Origin: DASRHG01 sp035650655
Lineage (GTDB): Bacteria > Desulfobacterota > Binatia > DP-6
NCBI GenBank assembly: GCA_035650655.1
Contig: DASRHG010000143.1
Span: 1-28,363 of the forward strand
Length of the DNA: 28,363 nt
Direction of reading: 5' to 3'
A program made the translations under genes and the position numbers. Numbering within the stretch: the stretch's first letter is position 1; every line of letters starts with the position of its first letter. Shown here in pieces: positions 7,885-15,832 of this stretch. The notes under the pieces were generated by a model. That model saw only the letters and a program-made list of their open reading frames with translations. It did not search any database and had not been told where the DNA came from.

Positions 7885-9642
7885 CTACGTGCGAGCCTTG
7901 TCCGTGTGCTCGGCGTCCATCAGGCTTTGCAGCCGTCGGCGCACGGCGTGCGCCGCCGCTTCGTCGCCGCGCGCCTCGGCGGCGGAGAGCTCCTCGCGCA
8001 GCCGGGTGCGCATCCGGCGGTCGCGGCGGAAGCGGATCTTCGCGATGCAGTCGGCGACCGCACGGCCGCGGTCCTCGTCGGCGACGTCGCCGAGGAGGCG
8101 GCGCGCGACGCGGTCGCGCAGCTCGCGCGGGAGCGTCGCGACGAGCCCGGCGCGGTCGGCAGGGGCGGCGGTCGTGAACGCCTCCGCGACCCGCCGCCAG
8201 GTGGGATGCTCGAACTCCGCGAGCACGTTCTCCGTCCGCACGCGCTCCGCCACCGCGGCGTCCGCGGCCATGAGCTCGACGAGCAGCTCCTCGGCGCTCC
8301 GCGCCGCGTCGACACCGAGGCGCGGCACGGGTGCCGCCGCCTCCGGCGCCCCTTCCTGGCGGAGGATCGCCTCGCTGATCCCGACCCGGTCTGCCGTCTT
8401 CTGCACGAGGATGTCGTACTCGCGCGGGTTCCGGACGCGCTTCAGCACCCGCGCGACCTCGCGTGCCGCCTCGGCGCGCCGGCCGACGGCATCGCGGTCG
8501 TCGCCGGTCAAGTCGTCGAGATAGGTCTCGACGAGCGGCACCGCCTTCGCGACGCACGCCTCGAACGCCGCGCGGCCGTGCGCGCGGACGAAGGAATCCG
8601 GGTCCTCGCCCGCGGGCAGGAACGCCCCCCGGCCCCAGAGCCCGGCCTCGAGGAAGACGAGGAAGCTTCGCGCCGCGGCCTTCCACCCGGCCCGGTCGCC
8701 GTCGAAGCAGGCGACGATCGTGTCGCCGCTGATGAGCCGCAGCACGCGGAGCTGGTCGGCCGTGAAGGCGGTGCCGAGCGGCGCCACGACCTCCTCGACA
8801 CCCGCCTGCGCGAGCGCGATCACGTCCATGTACCCCTCGACCACGATCGCGCGGCCGGCGCGGCGGATCGCCTCGCGTGCCTGCGCGAGCCCGAACACGG
8901 TCTGCCCCTTGTGGAAGAGCGGCGACTCGGGCGAGTTCAGGTACTTCGGCGCGTCCGGCCGGACCGCCGGTCCGGGGAGGATGCGGCCGCCGAAGGCGAT
9001 CACCCGGCCGAAGCGGTCCGTGATCGGGAACATGAGGCGGTCGCGGAAGCGGTCGTACACCGGGTTCCCGCCGTCCGTCCGCTCGCGGCGCGCGAGGAGG
9101 CCCACTTCGAGCGCGTGCTCGACGGCGACGCCCTTCGCGCGCAGGTGGCGCGCGAGCGCGTCGCCCGTGGCGGGCGCCCAGCCGATGCCGAAGCGCCGCA
9201 CGACGTCGTCGCCGAGCCCGCGCTCCCTCACGTAGGCGCGCGCCCGTACCCCGGCCGGGCTCGCGAGCTCCGCCTGGAAGAACGCGGCCGCGATCGCGTT
9301 CGCCGCCGCGAGCGGCTCGCCCCGCCGCGCCGGCTCGTCGGCCGCCTCCGGCACGCGCAGCCCGAAGCGCTGCGCGACGCGCCGGACGGCGTCCGGGAAG
9401 GCGAGCGACTCGACCTTCATGACGAAGGTGAACACGTCGCCGTGCTCGCCGCACCCGAAGCAGTGATAGAAGCCGCGCTCCTCGCTCACGCTGAAGGACG
9501 GCGTCTTCTCGGAATGGAACGGACAGAGCCCGACGAAGGAGCGGCCGCGCCGGCGGAGCGTCACCGTATCGGACACCACCTCGACGATGCTCGCCCGCTC
9601 ACGCACGTGGCGGATCGCGTCCTCGGGAATGCGCCCCGCCAT
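7885..9642 (-). CDS. dnaG: DNA primase DnaG
   Basis: DnaG makes the RNA primers for replication together with the DnaB helicase. The 585-residue product has the N-terminal zinc-binding domain with C40-P-F-H43 and C61-F-G-C64, the catalytic core beginning near residue 110, and a TOPRIM domain with the conserved Glu in VVEGYMDV (E269) and the metal-binding DGD at 314-316. Residues from about 370 onward form a helical C-terminal domain of the helicase-interacting kind, with lower conservation. Length and start (MAGRIPEDAI) are typical. It lies 4 bases after cvpA and 8 before rpoD. Confidence 0.97.
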   Translation of the reverse strand: MAGRIPEDAIRHVRERASIVEVVSDTVTLRRRGRSFVGLCPFHSEKTPSFSVSEERGFYHCFGCGEHGDVFTFVMKVESLAFPDAVRRVAQRFGLRVPEAADEPARRGEPLAAANAIAAAFFQAELASPAGVRARAYVRERGLGDDVVRRFGIGWAPATGDALARHLRAKGVAVEHALEVGLLARRERTDGGNPVYDRFRDRLMFPITDRFGRVIAFGGRILPGPAVRPDAPKYLNSPESPLFHKGQTVFGLAQAREAIRRAGRAIVVEGYMDVIALAQAGVEEVVAPLGTAFTADQLRVLRLISGDTIVACFDGDRAGWKAAARSFLVFLEAGLWGRGAFLPAGEDPDSFVRAHGRAAFEACVAKAVPLVETYLDDLTGDDRDAVGRRAEAAREVARVLKRVRNPREYDILVQKTADRVGISEAILRQEGAPEAAAPVPRLGVDAARSAEELLVELMAADAAVAERVRTENVLAEFEHPTWRRVAEAFTTAAPADRAGLVATLPRELRDRVARRLLGDVADEDRGRAVADCIAKIRFRRDRRMRTRLREELSAAEARGDEAAAHAVRRRLQSLMDAEHTDKART

Positions 9643-9646
9643 CGCC

Positions 9647-10147
9647 CTACGCCGCCTTCTCGGATGCGGCCGAGAGCGCCCGGCCGGCGCTGAACACGTG
9701 CGTTGCGAACTCGGCGAGCGGACGCCCGAGCGCCGACGTCTTCACCGCCGCCGTGAGCGACGACGCCGGCAGCCAGTGCTCGAGGAGCAGGAGCCCGAAG
9801 CCGAGGAGCGCGGCGCCCTTCGCGATTCCGAACACTCCCCCGGCGGCGCGATTGAGACCGCCGAGCAGGAGCGCACGCACGAGCCGGTCCGCGACGAATC
9901 CGACGACGTTCGCCGCGAGGACGGTCGCGACGAAGAGCCCCACGAGCGCCACCGGCCGCGCCACGGCCGGGCGCATCCACTCCGCCGCGACGAGCAGCTC
10001 GGCCGCGCGCGGCGCGCCGGCCGCGGCGACGACGACGCCGCCGACGACGCCGGCGAGACCGAACACTTCGCGACAGAGTCCCCGCCAGAGCCCACGCAGG
10101 GCGTAGGCGACGAGGAGGACGAGGAGCAGGACGTCGAGGGCGTTCAG
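9647..10147 (-). CDS. cvpA: CvpA family inner-membrane protein (probable CTG start)
   Basis: CvpA-family proteins are small polytopic membrane proteins, linked in other bacteria to colicin V production and envelope stress resistance. The product shows LNALDVLLLVLLVAYALRG at the N-terminus, then REVFGLAGVVGG, and further hydrophobic segments through LLGFGLLLLEHW. The first 27 residues carry the typical family beginning but no ATG, GTG or TTG lies in frame between the rpsU stop and them. A CTG at 10147, preceded at six bases by GGAG, is the best start and gives 166 residues, a normal family length. A GTG at 10066 would remove the first membrane segment. Placement between rpsU and dnaG adds a membrane protein to this operon. 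Confidence 0.82.
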   Translation of the reverse strand: MNALDVLLLVLLVAYALRGLWRGLCREVFGLAGVVGGVVVAAAGAPRAAELLVAAEWMRPAVARPVALVGLFVATVLAANVVGFVADRLVRALLLGGLNRAAGGVFGIAKGAALLGFGLLLLEHWLPASSLTAAVKTSALGRPLAEFATHVFSAGRALSAASEKAA

Positions 10148-10186
10148 ACCCCGCTCCCCGGATGCGCCGGGCGACCCGCCCGACGG

Positions 10187-10384
10187 TTACGCGGTCGTGC
10201 GCGCCGCGCGCCGGAGGGCGCGCTTGCGAGCGGCCATCGCCTTCTTCTTGCGCCGCACGCTCGGCTTCTCGTAGTGCTCGCGCTTGCGCAGCTCGGCGAG
10301 GATACCCGCCTTCTCGCACTGCTTCTTGAAGCGGCGGATCGCGCTCTCGATGGGCTCGTTTTCCTTGACGCGAACCCCTGCCAT
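10187..10384 (-). CDS. rpsU: 30S ribosomal protein S21
   Basis: S21 is a small, basic protein of the 30S subunit that helps initiation on mRNA. The 65-residue product reads MAGVRVKENEPIESAIRRFK at the start, then KKQCEKAGILAELRKREHYEKPS and an Arg/Lys/Ala-rich tail, the normal length and pattern. A GGGAGGGGG stretch lies upstream of the ATG. It is the first gene of the rpsU-cvpA-dnaG-rpoD series; the cvpA start is 39 bases downstream. Confidence 0.97.
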   Translation of the reverse strand: MAGVRVKENEPIESAIRRFKKQCEKAGILAELRKREHYEKPSVRRKKKAMAARKRALRRAARTTA

Positions 10385-10544
10385 GCCGTCGACTCACCCC
10401 CTCCCGAGGCGAGAGCCGGCCCTACAGGCATCGCTGCGAGCTCCCGCTGGAGAGGCGCCACCATTAAGGAAAAGGCGTTTGCAGTCAAGGTGAAGTCGGC
10501 GAAGACACCCGACCCGGTGACCGCAGCTCCGGATCGCGTCCGGC

Positions 10545-11261
10545 TCACGGGACCCGAGCGATTTGCAAGAACCGCTCCGGGAAGTCCGTGAAGATGGCGT
10601 CGACGCCAGCAAGGCCCAATTGCTCCAGCTCGGCGGGATGATTCACCGTCCACACGCGGAGCGCGAGGCCATGGACGCACGCCATCGCCCGCATGGCGTC
10701 GTCCACGCCGTCCTTGCGAACGTGCAAGGCTCTGGCACCAACGCGCTTTGCGCACGCGACGGCGCTCGCCGCGGGCCCCGCCTCCCAGAGCACGGCGATC
10801 TCGGCACCGGGCGCCCGCGCCCGCAGCCGTTCGAGCACCCCCAGGTCGAAGGAGGAGAAGACGACCCGGCCGACCGCGCGCGCCGACTCGACGACCGCGA
10901 GCGCCGCCGCCTCGAGCCCGTCGGCGCCGACGGGCTTCAGCTCGACGTTCACGGGAAGCGCGATCGCCCCCAGCACCTCCGCGAGCGTCGGGACGCGCGC
11001 GCCGGCGAAGGCCGGGGCGAACCAGGCACCCGCGTCGAGGCGGCGGACCTCGGCGAGGGTGCGCTCGCGGAGCGGGCCGGTGCCGTTCGTCGTGCGCTCG
11101 AGCGTGAAGTCGTGCATCACGACGACGGCGCCGTCGCGCGTCCGCTGCACGTCGAGCTCGACCATGTCGGCGCCGAGCTCCTCGGCGCGCCGGAAGGACT
11201 CGAGCGTGTTCTCGGGTCGCGTTCCGCTGGCCCCGCGATGCCCGATCACGAGCGGCCGCAC
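10545..11261 (-). CDS. Glycerophosphodiester phosphodiesterase
   Basis: The enzyme hydrolyses glycerophosphodiesters to an alcohol and glycerol 3-phosphate, recycling phospholipid head groups. In the 238-residue product the TIM-barrel hallmark residues are all present: GHRG (H8) at the first strand, ENTLESF (E17), VELDV (E35, D37) and VMHD (H50), followed by TNGTG. NVELKP and VWTVN further on fit the family. No signal peptide is seen, so a cytoplasmic form is likely. The GTG start at 11261 is favoured because a TTGACC/TCTATG promoter ends 7 bases before it; an upstream in-frame ATG at 11312 would include non-coding-looking sequence and overlap the promoter. It is divergent from prmA. Confidence 0.92.
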   Translation of the reverse strand: MRPLVIGHRGASGTRPENTLESFRRAEELGADMVELDVQRTRDGAVVVMHDFTLERTTNGTGPLRERTLAEVRRLDAGAWFAPAFAGARVPTLAEVLGAIALPVNVELKPVGADGLEAAALAVVESARAVGRVVFSSFDLGVLERLRARAPGAEIAVLWEAGPAASAVACAKRVGARALHVRKDGVDDAMRAMACVHGLALRVWTVNHPAELEQLGLAGVDAIFTDFPERFLQIARVP

Positions 11262-11268
11262 GGCTCCC

Positions 11269-11296
11269 CATAGAGAACCGCGCGGCTTTCGGTCAA
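11269..11296 (-). promoter_or_regulatory. Candidate promoter of the glycerophosphodiesterase gene
   Basis: Minus-strand TTGACC (11296-11291) and TCTATG (11274-11269) are separated by 16 bases. Transcription would start at or within a base or two of the GTG at 11261, giving a leaderless mRNA. The -10 match is modest (three of six). Confidence 0.4.
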
Positions 11297-11321
11297 CGCC
11301 GTCGGATGGCATGTATCGCCG

Positions 11322-12206
11322 GTGGACTGGATCGCGCTCCGGCTGGACGTCCCCGCGACGCTCGCGGACGCGGTCGCGAACTTCCTCGTCGAGGTCGGCG
11401 CGCCGGGCGTCGTGACCGACGTGCGCGAGGCCGACCGCCCCGCGCGGGCCGACGGGCGCGCCGGCCTCGAGGCGCACGTGCCGCGGGAACGGCACCCGGC
11501 CGTCGTCGCCGCGCTCGAGCGCTGGCTCGCCAGCGTCGCGCGCCTCGCGCCGGAGGCCGCGAGCGTGTCGCTCACGAGCGACGACCTTCCCCCCGTCGAT
11601 TGGGAAGCGGGGTTTCGCCGGCATCACCGGCCCGTCGCCGTCGGCCGGACACTCCTCGTCGCGCCTCCCTGGGACGTCCCCGCCGCGCCCGGCCGCCAGG
11701 TGCTCGTGATCGAGCCCGGCATGGCGTTCGGCACCGGGCAGCACGCGACGACGCGCGGCTGTCTCGAGGCGATCGAGGCGGCCGTGGCCGAGGAGACGGT
11801 GCGCGCGGCACTCGACGTCGGGACGGGCTCGGGCGTCCTCGCCGCGGCGCTCGTCCGGCTGGGCGTTCCCCGCGTCGTCGCGCTCGACACGGACGCCGCC
11901 GTCCTGCCGCTCGCGCGCACGAACCTCGCGCGGAACGGCGCGGGCCGGGCGCTCCTCTTCGCCGGATCGGCCGCCGCGGTCCGCACGCGCTTCGACCTCG
12001 TGGTCGCGAACCTCCTCGCCGACGCGCTCGTGCGCGAGGCGCCGGCGCTCGCTCGGACGGTCGCACCGGGGGGCCGCCTCGTCCTCTCCGGGATCCTCGA
12101 CGTGCAGGCGGCGGAGGTCGAGCGCGCCTATCCGACCTTCCGCCGCCTCGCCACGCACGCGGAGGACGCCTGGCGAACGCTCGTCCTCGCGCGGGAGCCC
12201 CGTTAG
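11322..12206 (+). CDS. prmA: Ribosomal protein L11 methyltransferase PrmA
   Basis: PrmA trimethylates lysines and the N-terminus of ribosomal protein L11 using S-adenosylmethionine. The 294-residue product has a variable N-terminal substrate-recognition domain (1-95, including PVDWEAGFRRH), then GMAFGTGQHATT (133-144) and the SAM-binding LDVGTGSGVLAAAL (164-177), and VVANLLADALV with the NLL signature near residue 228. The start is GTG. The stop codon directly abuts the ATG of rsmE, so the two rRNA/r-protein modification genes are surely co-transcribed. Confidence 0.93.
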   Translation: MDWIALRLDVPATLADAVANFLVEVGAPGVVTDVREADRPARADGRAGLEAHVPRERHPAVVAALERWLASVARLAPEAASVSLTSDDLPPVDWEAGFRRHHRPVAVGRTLLVAPPWDVPAAPGRQVLVIEPGMAFGTGQHATTRGCLEAIEAAVAEETVRAALDVGTGSGVLAAALVRLGVPRVVALDTDAAVLPLARTNLARNGAGRALLFAGSAAAVRTRFDLVVANLLADALVREAPALARTVAPGGRLVLSGILDVQAAEVERAYPTFRRLATHAEDAWRTLVLAREPR

Positions 12207-12914
12207 ATGCTGCGCGTGTTCGTCCCGAGCACCGAGGTGACGGACGGCCGGGTGCGCATCACCGGCGCCGAGCTGAAGCACCTCCGCACCCTCCGGCTGG
12301 GACGCGGCGCGCGCCTCGTCGTCTTCGACGAGGCGGGGCTCGAGCACGACGTGCGCATCGACAAGGTCTGGGCGCAGGCGGCCGAGGCGACGATCGCAGC
12401 GACGCGCCGGCCGGAGCGCGAGTCGCGCCTCGCGCTCCGGCTCGCGCCGGCCCTCCTGAAGGGCGACAAGATGGACCTCGTCATCGAGAAGGCGACCGAG
12501 CTCGGCGTCGTCGCGGTGAGCCCCGTCGTCGCCCGGCACTCCATCGCGCGGCGCGCGCCGACCGAGCGCTGGCGGCGGATCGCCCTCGCCGCAGCGAAGC
12601 AGAGCGGACGGACGCGTGTCCCGACCGTCGACGAGCCGGTCGCGCTCGCGGCGCTCCTCGCGGCACCACGGCCCGGCCTCGGCGTCGTCGCGTGGGAGGG
12701 CGAGACGACGCAGGGGCTCGCCGACCTGCCGGCGGACGCGGGCGCGGCCACGCTCGTCGTCGGCCCCGAGGGCGGGTTCGCGGGCGACGAGGTCGAGCTC
12801 GCGCGCCGCCACGGCTTCGTGACCATGCGCCTCGCACCGCGCATCCTCCGCGCGGAAACGGCCGCGATCGCGGCCGTCGTGCTGTGTCAGCAGCGCTGGG
12901 GCGACGTCGGCTGA
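12207..12914 (+). CDS. rsmE: 16S rRNA (uracil-1498-N3)-methyltransferase RsmE
   Basis: RsmE is a SPOUT-fold methyltransferase that modifies U1498 of 16S rRNA. The 235-residue product shows the N-terminal PUA-like part with AELKHLRTLRLG, then LLKGDKMDLVIEKATELGV, SPVVARHS, the AAKQSGRTRVP motif, and the knotted SAM site VVGPEGGFAGDEV with LAPRILRAETAAIAA near the end. All are in order and the length is normal. ATG follows the prmA stop with no gap. Confidence 0.95.
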   Translation: MLRVFVPSTEVTDGRVRITGAELKHLRTLRLGRGARLVVFDEAGLEHDVRIDKVWAQAAEATIAATRRPERESRLALRLAPALLKGDKMDLVIEKATELGVVAVSPVVARHSIARRAPTERWRRIALAAAKQSGRTRVPTVDEPVALAALLAAPRPGLGVVAWEGETTQGLADLPADAGAATLVVGPEGGFAGDEVELARRHGFVTMRLAPRILRAETAAIAAVVLCQQRWGDVG

Positions 12915-12925
12915 GCGGACGTCGC

Positions 12926-12954
12926 TTGCCTGGGGCGGCGGCCCCACCTAGCAT
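12926..12954 (+). promoter_or_regulatory. Candidate promoter of the gshB-like gene
   Basis: TTGCCT (12926-12931) and TAGCAT (12949-12954) are separated by exactly 17 bases, each with four of six consensus matches. The predicted start point falls within a base or so of the ATG at 12961, so a leaderless mRNA is likely. It lies in the 46-base gap after rsmE. Confidence 0.5.
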
Positions 12955-12960
12955 GCCCGC

Positions 12961-13941
12961 ATGCCCGGGCGGCGGCTGCGTCTCCTCTACGTGATGGACC
13001 CGCTCGAGCGAGTCCTGGTCGACAAGGACACGACCTTCGCCTTCATGCTCGAAGGCGAGCGCCGGGGCCACGAGCAGTACGAGTGCGCGGCGACCGACCT
13101 GTTCGTCGACCGGACCCGGCCCCACGCCGCGGTCCGCCGGGTGACCGTCCGACGCGCGACGCCGCACTACACGCGCGCGGAGGCGCGCACGGTGCCCCTC
13201 ACCTGGTTCGACGTCGTCTTCATGCGGAAGGACCCGCCCTTCGACCTCGCCTACTACTTCGCGACGCACCTCCTCGGCCTGGTCGACCCGCGCGTCACGC
13301 TCGTCGTGAACGACCCGCAGGGCCTCCGCGAGGCGAACGAGAAGCTCTATGCCCTGCGCTTCCCCGACCTGATCCCCGAGAGCGTGGTCACCGCCGACAT
13401 CGCGCGTCTGCAGGCGTTCATGGAGAGCCTCGGGGGCGAGATGATCGTGAAGCCTCTCGACGGCTGCGGCGGCGCCGGGGTCTTCCACCTCCACCGCAAC
13501 GACCGCAACCTCCACGCCATCCTCGAGACGTCGACCGAGAACGGGACGCGGCTCGTGATGGGGCAGCGGTACCTGCCCGGCGCGCGCGAGGGCGACAAGC
13601 GCCTCATCGTCCTCGCGGGCGAGCCGCTCGGCGCGATCCTCCGCATCCCGCGCGAGGACGAGCACCGCGGCAACATCCACGTGGGCGGGCGCGTCGAGCG
13701 CGCCACGGTCGACGCCCGCGACCGCGAGATCTGCCGCCGGATGGCGCCGCAGCTCGAGGCCGACGGCCTCTACTTCGTCGGACTCGACGTCATCGACGGG
13801 CTCGTGACCGAGGTGAACGTGACGAGCCCGACGGGCGTCCAGGAGATCGACCGCCTGGACGGCGTCTGCCTCGAAGCGCGGGTCCTCGACTTCGTCGAGG
13901 CGCGCGCCGCACGTCTCGACCGCTCCGCCGCGCCGCACTGA
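12961..13941 (+). CDS. gshB: Glutathione synthetase-like ATP-grasp enzyme
   Basis: Prokaryotic glutathione synthetase joins gamma-glutamylcysteine and glycine using ATP. The 326-residue product matches the family throughout: a DPLERVLVDKDTTFAFMLE-type N-terminus (13-31), FMRKDPPFD (87-95), NDPQGLREANEKLYALRFPD (117-136), the ATP-binding VKPLDGCGGAGVF (163-175), LPGAREGDKRL (205-215) and the metal-binding EVNVTSPTGVQEID (284-297). Length is normal. No gamma-glutamylcysteine ligase gene is nearby, so the substrate is inferred from the family. It follows rsmE but has its own promoter-like sequence. Confidence 0.9.
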   Translation: MPGRRLRLLYVMDPLERVLVDKDTTFAFMLEGERRGHEQYECAATDLFVDRTRPHAAVRRVTVRRATPHYTRAEARTVPLTWFDVVFMRKDPPFDLAYYFATHLLGLVDPRVTLVVNDPQGLREANEKLYALRFPDLIPESVVTADIARLQAFMESLGGEMIVKPLDGCGGAGVFHLHRNDRNLHAILETSTENGTRLVMGQRYLPGAREGDKRLIVLAGEPLGAILRIPREDEHRGNIHVGGRVERATVDARDREICRRMAPQLEADGLYFVGLDVIDGLVTEVNVTSPTGVQEIDRLDGVCLEARVLDFVEARAARLDRSAAPH

Positions 13942-14020
13942 CGCGCGGCACGGCCGCGGCGGGACGCATCGGTTCGCGAGCGGCTCGCGCGTCGCCGCGG
14001 ACGACGCGCGCCGCCGCGGG

Positions 14021-14170
14021 TCACTGCGCCGAGAGCGCCGTCGACGCGAGGTAGCGCCAGAGGCTCGTCCGCACCTGCCAGCGGCCGTCCACGCGCTTGC
14101 CGATCGCGATCACCCGCCGACGCGGGGTGCTGCTCGTCTTCTCGCCCTTCTTCCGCTGCGTCATCCGCAT
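14021..14170 (-). CDS. Small basic hypothetical protein (49 aa)
   Basis: This short reading frame starts at an ATG preceded by a GAGGAGGGG ribosome-binding sequence; a second ATG two codons in (14164) has the better spacing. The product is strongly basic in its first half (QRKKGEK, then PRRRV) and ends with an aromatic, mildly hydrophobic stretch (GRWQVRTSLWRYLASTAL). I recognise no family. The gene stands alone, 79 bases from the gshB stop and convergent with it. It could be a small nucleic-acid-binding or regulatory protein, or a chance frame; the strong ribosome-binding site is the main support. Confidence 0.45.
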   Translation of the reverse strand: MRMTQRKKGEKTSSTPRRRVIAIGKRVDGRWQVRTSLWRYLASTALSAQ

Positions 14171-14382
14171 CCCCTCCTCGGGGAGCGCCGACGAGCGAGA
14201 TCCGTGCCGCGGGACCACGCGGCAGAAAATGCCGATGCGACGGGCGTTCCGTGCGCGCGCGGCCGCCGAGGGCGTACACGGGCGAACGAATGGCAGGTGC
14301 CACGGTACAAGCTTGCGCACTCGCGGACGCGACGCGGGCGCCGCCGGCAGCGACCGTGGCCGGCGTCGCGGCGCGCGTCGCC

Positions 14383-14694
14383 TCACTCGCCCGGCTTGTC
14401 GGGCGTCCGCGGGAGCACGCCGGCGCGGTCGGGCTCGACGTCCGACGGCACGTTGGGCGCCGCCGGACGGAGCGTCGCGGTCCGGATGAGGCGCCGCACG
14501 GTGCCGTCACCCGAGCGGATCATCTTCCCCACTTCGCCGACGCCGGTCAGCTCGGCGCCGTCGCCGTCGGTCGCCGCCTCGCCCGCGACGAGCTCGATGC
14601 CGCTCGCGAGCCCGGCCAGGAGATCGACCGGCTCGAGCGGGATGGGCGGCTCCTCCGTCGCGCGCCGTCGCCCGCGCCCTCGTCCGCGTCCCAT
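14383..14694 (-). CDS. Hypothetical protein (103 aa) with Gly/Arg N-terminus
   Basis: The ATG at 14694 follows a GAGGGGCGGGG stretch. The 103-residue product begins with a Gly-Arg run (MGRGRGRGRRRATEE), has an amphipathic helix-like centre (PVDLLAGLASGIELVAGE, about 23-40), then GELTG-like turns, SGDGTVRRLIRTATLRP (about 63-79) and a Pro/Asp-rich end. No catalytic motif or membrane segment is visible and I recognise no family. It follows no gene closely and runs toward the 49-residue gene 212 bases away. The balanced composition of the central part suggests a real protein. Confidence 0.5.
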   Translation of the reverse strand: MGRGRGRGRRRATEEPPIPLEPVDLLAGLASGIELVAGEAATDGDGAELTGVGEVGKMIRSGDGTVRRLIRTATLRPAAPNVPSDVEPDRAGVLPRTPDKPGE

Positions 14695-14885
14695 CCCCGC
14701 CCCTCGCCCCGGCGCGCTGCCGGTATCACGCGCCGCGCAGGGAGTCCAGGCGCAGCCTGCGCGGGTCGTGGGCCCGGTCGCGCGACGACCACCGACCCGG
14801 GAGCGCGGGGCGGTACGCGCCGCAAACCGCCCCCCCACGCGCACCGGCTTCTCGCCTCTTCGACGTCGTGGTAACGACCAACCCG

Positions 14886-15830
14886 ATGGCCGAGATGTGG
14901 GCCGTCCGGGCGCACGCGCGAGGCGGTCCCGAGCAGCTCCGCTGGAAGCGGGCGCCTCGGCCGGCGCCGGGACCGGGCGAAGCGCTCGTCCGGGTGCGCG
15001 CGGCCGGCATCACGCCGACGGAGCTCGACTGGCGTGCGACGTGGGTCGACCGCGCGGGTCACGATCGCACGCCCGTCATTCCCTCGCACGAGTTCGCGGG
15101 GATGGTCGAGGCCCTCGGCCCCGGGGCGACGCACGTCAGCCCCGGCGACGCCGTGTACGGGCTCGTCGAGTTCGACCGCGACGGCGCGGCGGCGGAGTAC
15201 GTCGCGCTCCGCGCGCGCGACCTGGCGAAACGGCCGGCGACGCTCGACGACGTGCACGCGGCCGCGATCCCCCTCTCGGGCCTGACCGCGTGGCAGGCCC
15301 TCGTCGAGCAGGCGCGGCTCGGGCCCGGCGCGCGGGTCCTCGTCCACGGCGGCGCGGGCGGCGTCGGCTCGTTCGCGGTGCAGGTCACGCGCGTGCTCGG
15401 TGCCGAGGTGTGGGCGACGGCGTCCGCGCGCGACGTGCCGTTCGTCCGCGGCCTCGGCGCGAGCCGCGTCGTCGACCATCGAGCCGAGCGCTTCGAAGAC
15501 GTCGTGCGCGACGTGGACGTCGTCGTGGACACCGTCGGCGGCGACACGCGCGACCGCTCGCTCGCCGTGCTCCGGCCGGGCGGGGTGCTCGTGACGCTCG
15601 GCGGGCCGCCGCCCGAAGCCGGCCCGCGCCGACCCGACGTGCGCGTCGTGTTCTTCGTCGTCGAGCCCGACCGTGTGGGGCTCGAGCGGCTCGCGGAGCT
15701 CGCCGATGCGGGCCGGCTCCGCGCGGAGGTCGCCGGCGTCTATCCCCTCGCGGAGGCGCGGGCGGCGTACGAGCACGGACGCACGAACCATCCCCGCGGC
15801 AAGCTCGTGCTGCGCGTCGCGGACGCCTGA
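14886..15830 (+). CDS. Zinc-free NADP-dependent quinone oxidoreductase-type MDR enzyme
   Basis: This is a medium-chain dehydrogenase/reductase of the quinone oxidoreductase class, which uses NADPH to reduce quinones or activated double bonds. The product (314 residues from this start) has the GroES-like N-terminal domain (RVRAAGITPTELDWR, HEFAGMVEALG) without the zinc-ligand cysteines. The Rossmann domain shows ARVLVHGGAGGVGSFAVQ and, later, VVVDTVGGDTRDR and LRPGGVLVTLGG. The end, YEHGRTNHPRGKLVLRV, is typical. The ATG at 14886 was chosen by fit to the family start; an in-frame GTG at 14868 adds six residues and neither has a clear ribosome-binding site. It converges with the next gene, with two bases between the stops. 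Confidence 0.9.
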   Translation: MAEMWAVRAHARGGPEQLRWKRAPRPAPGPGEALVRVRAAGITPTELDWRATWVDRAGHDRTPVIPSHEFAGMVEALGPGATHVSPGDAVYGLVEFDRDGAAAEYVALRARDLAKRPATLDDVHAAAIPLSGLTAWQALVEQARLGPGARVLVHGGAGGVGSFAVQVTRVLGAEVWATASARDVPFVRGLGASRVVDHRAERFEDVVRDVDVVVDTVGGDTRDRSLAVLRPGGVLVTLGGPPPEAGPRRPDVRVVFFVVEPDRVGLERLAELADAGRLRAEVAGVYPLAEARAAYEHGRTNHPRGKLVLRVADA

Positions 15831-15832
15831 CC

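Noticed and set aside
6095..8524. 809-codon plus-strand open frame opposite rpoD and dnaG
   Set aside because: Both rpoD and dnaG are unmistakable on the minus strand; this frame is open only because of the high GC content.
10460..10488. TTGACT on the minus strand upstream of rpsU as a promoter
   Set aside because: No acceptable -10 hexamer occurs at 16-18 bases; TAATGG and AATGGT match too poorly, so I did not list it although a promoter must exist nearby.
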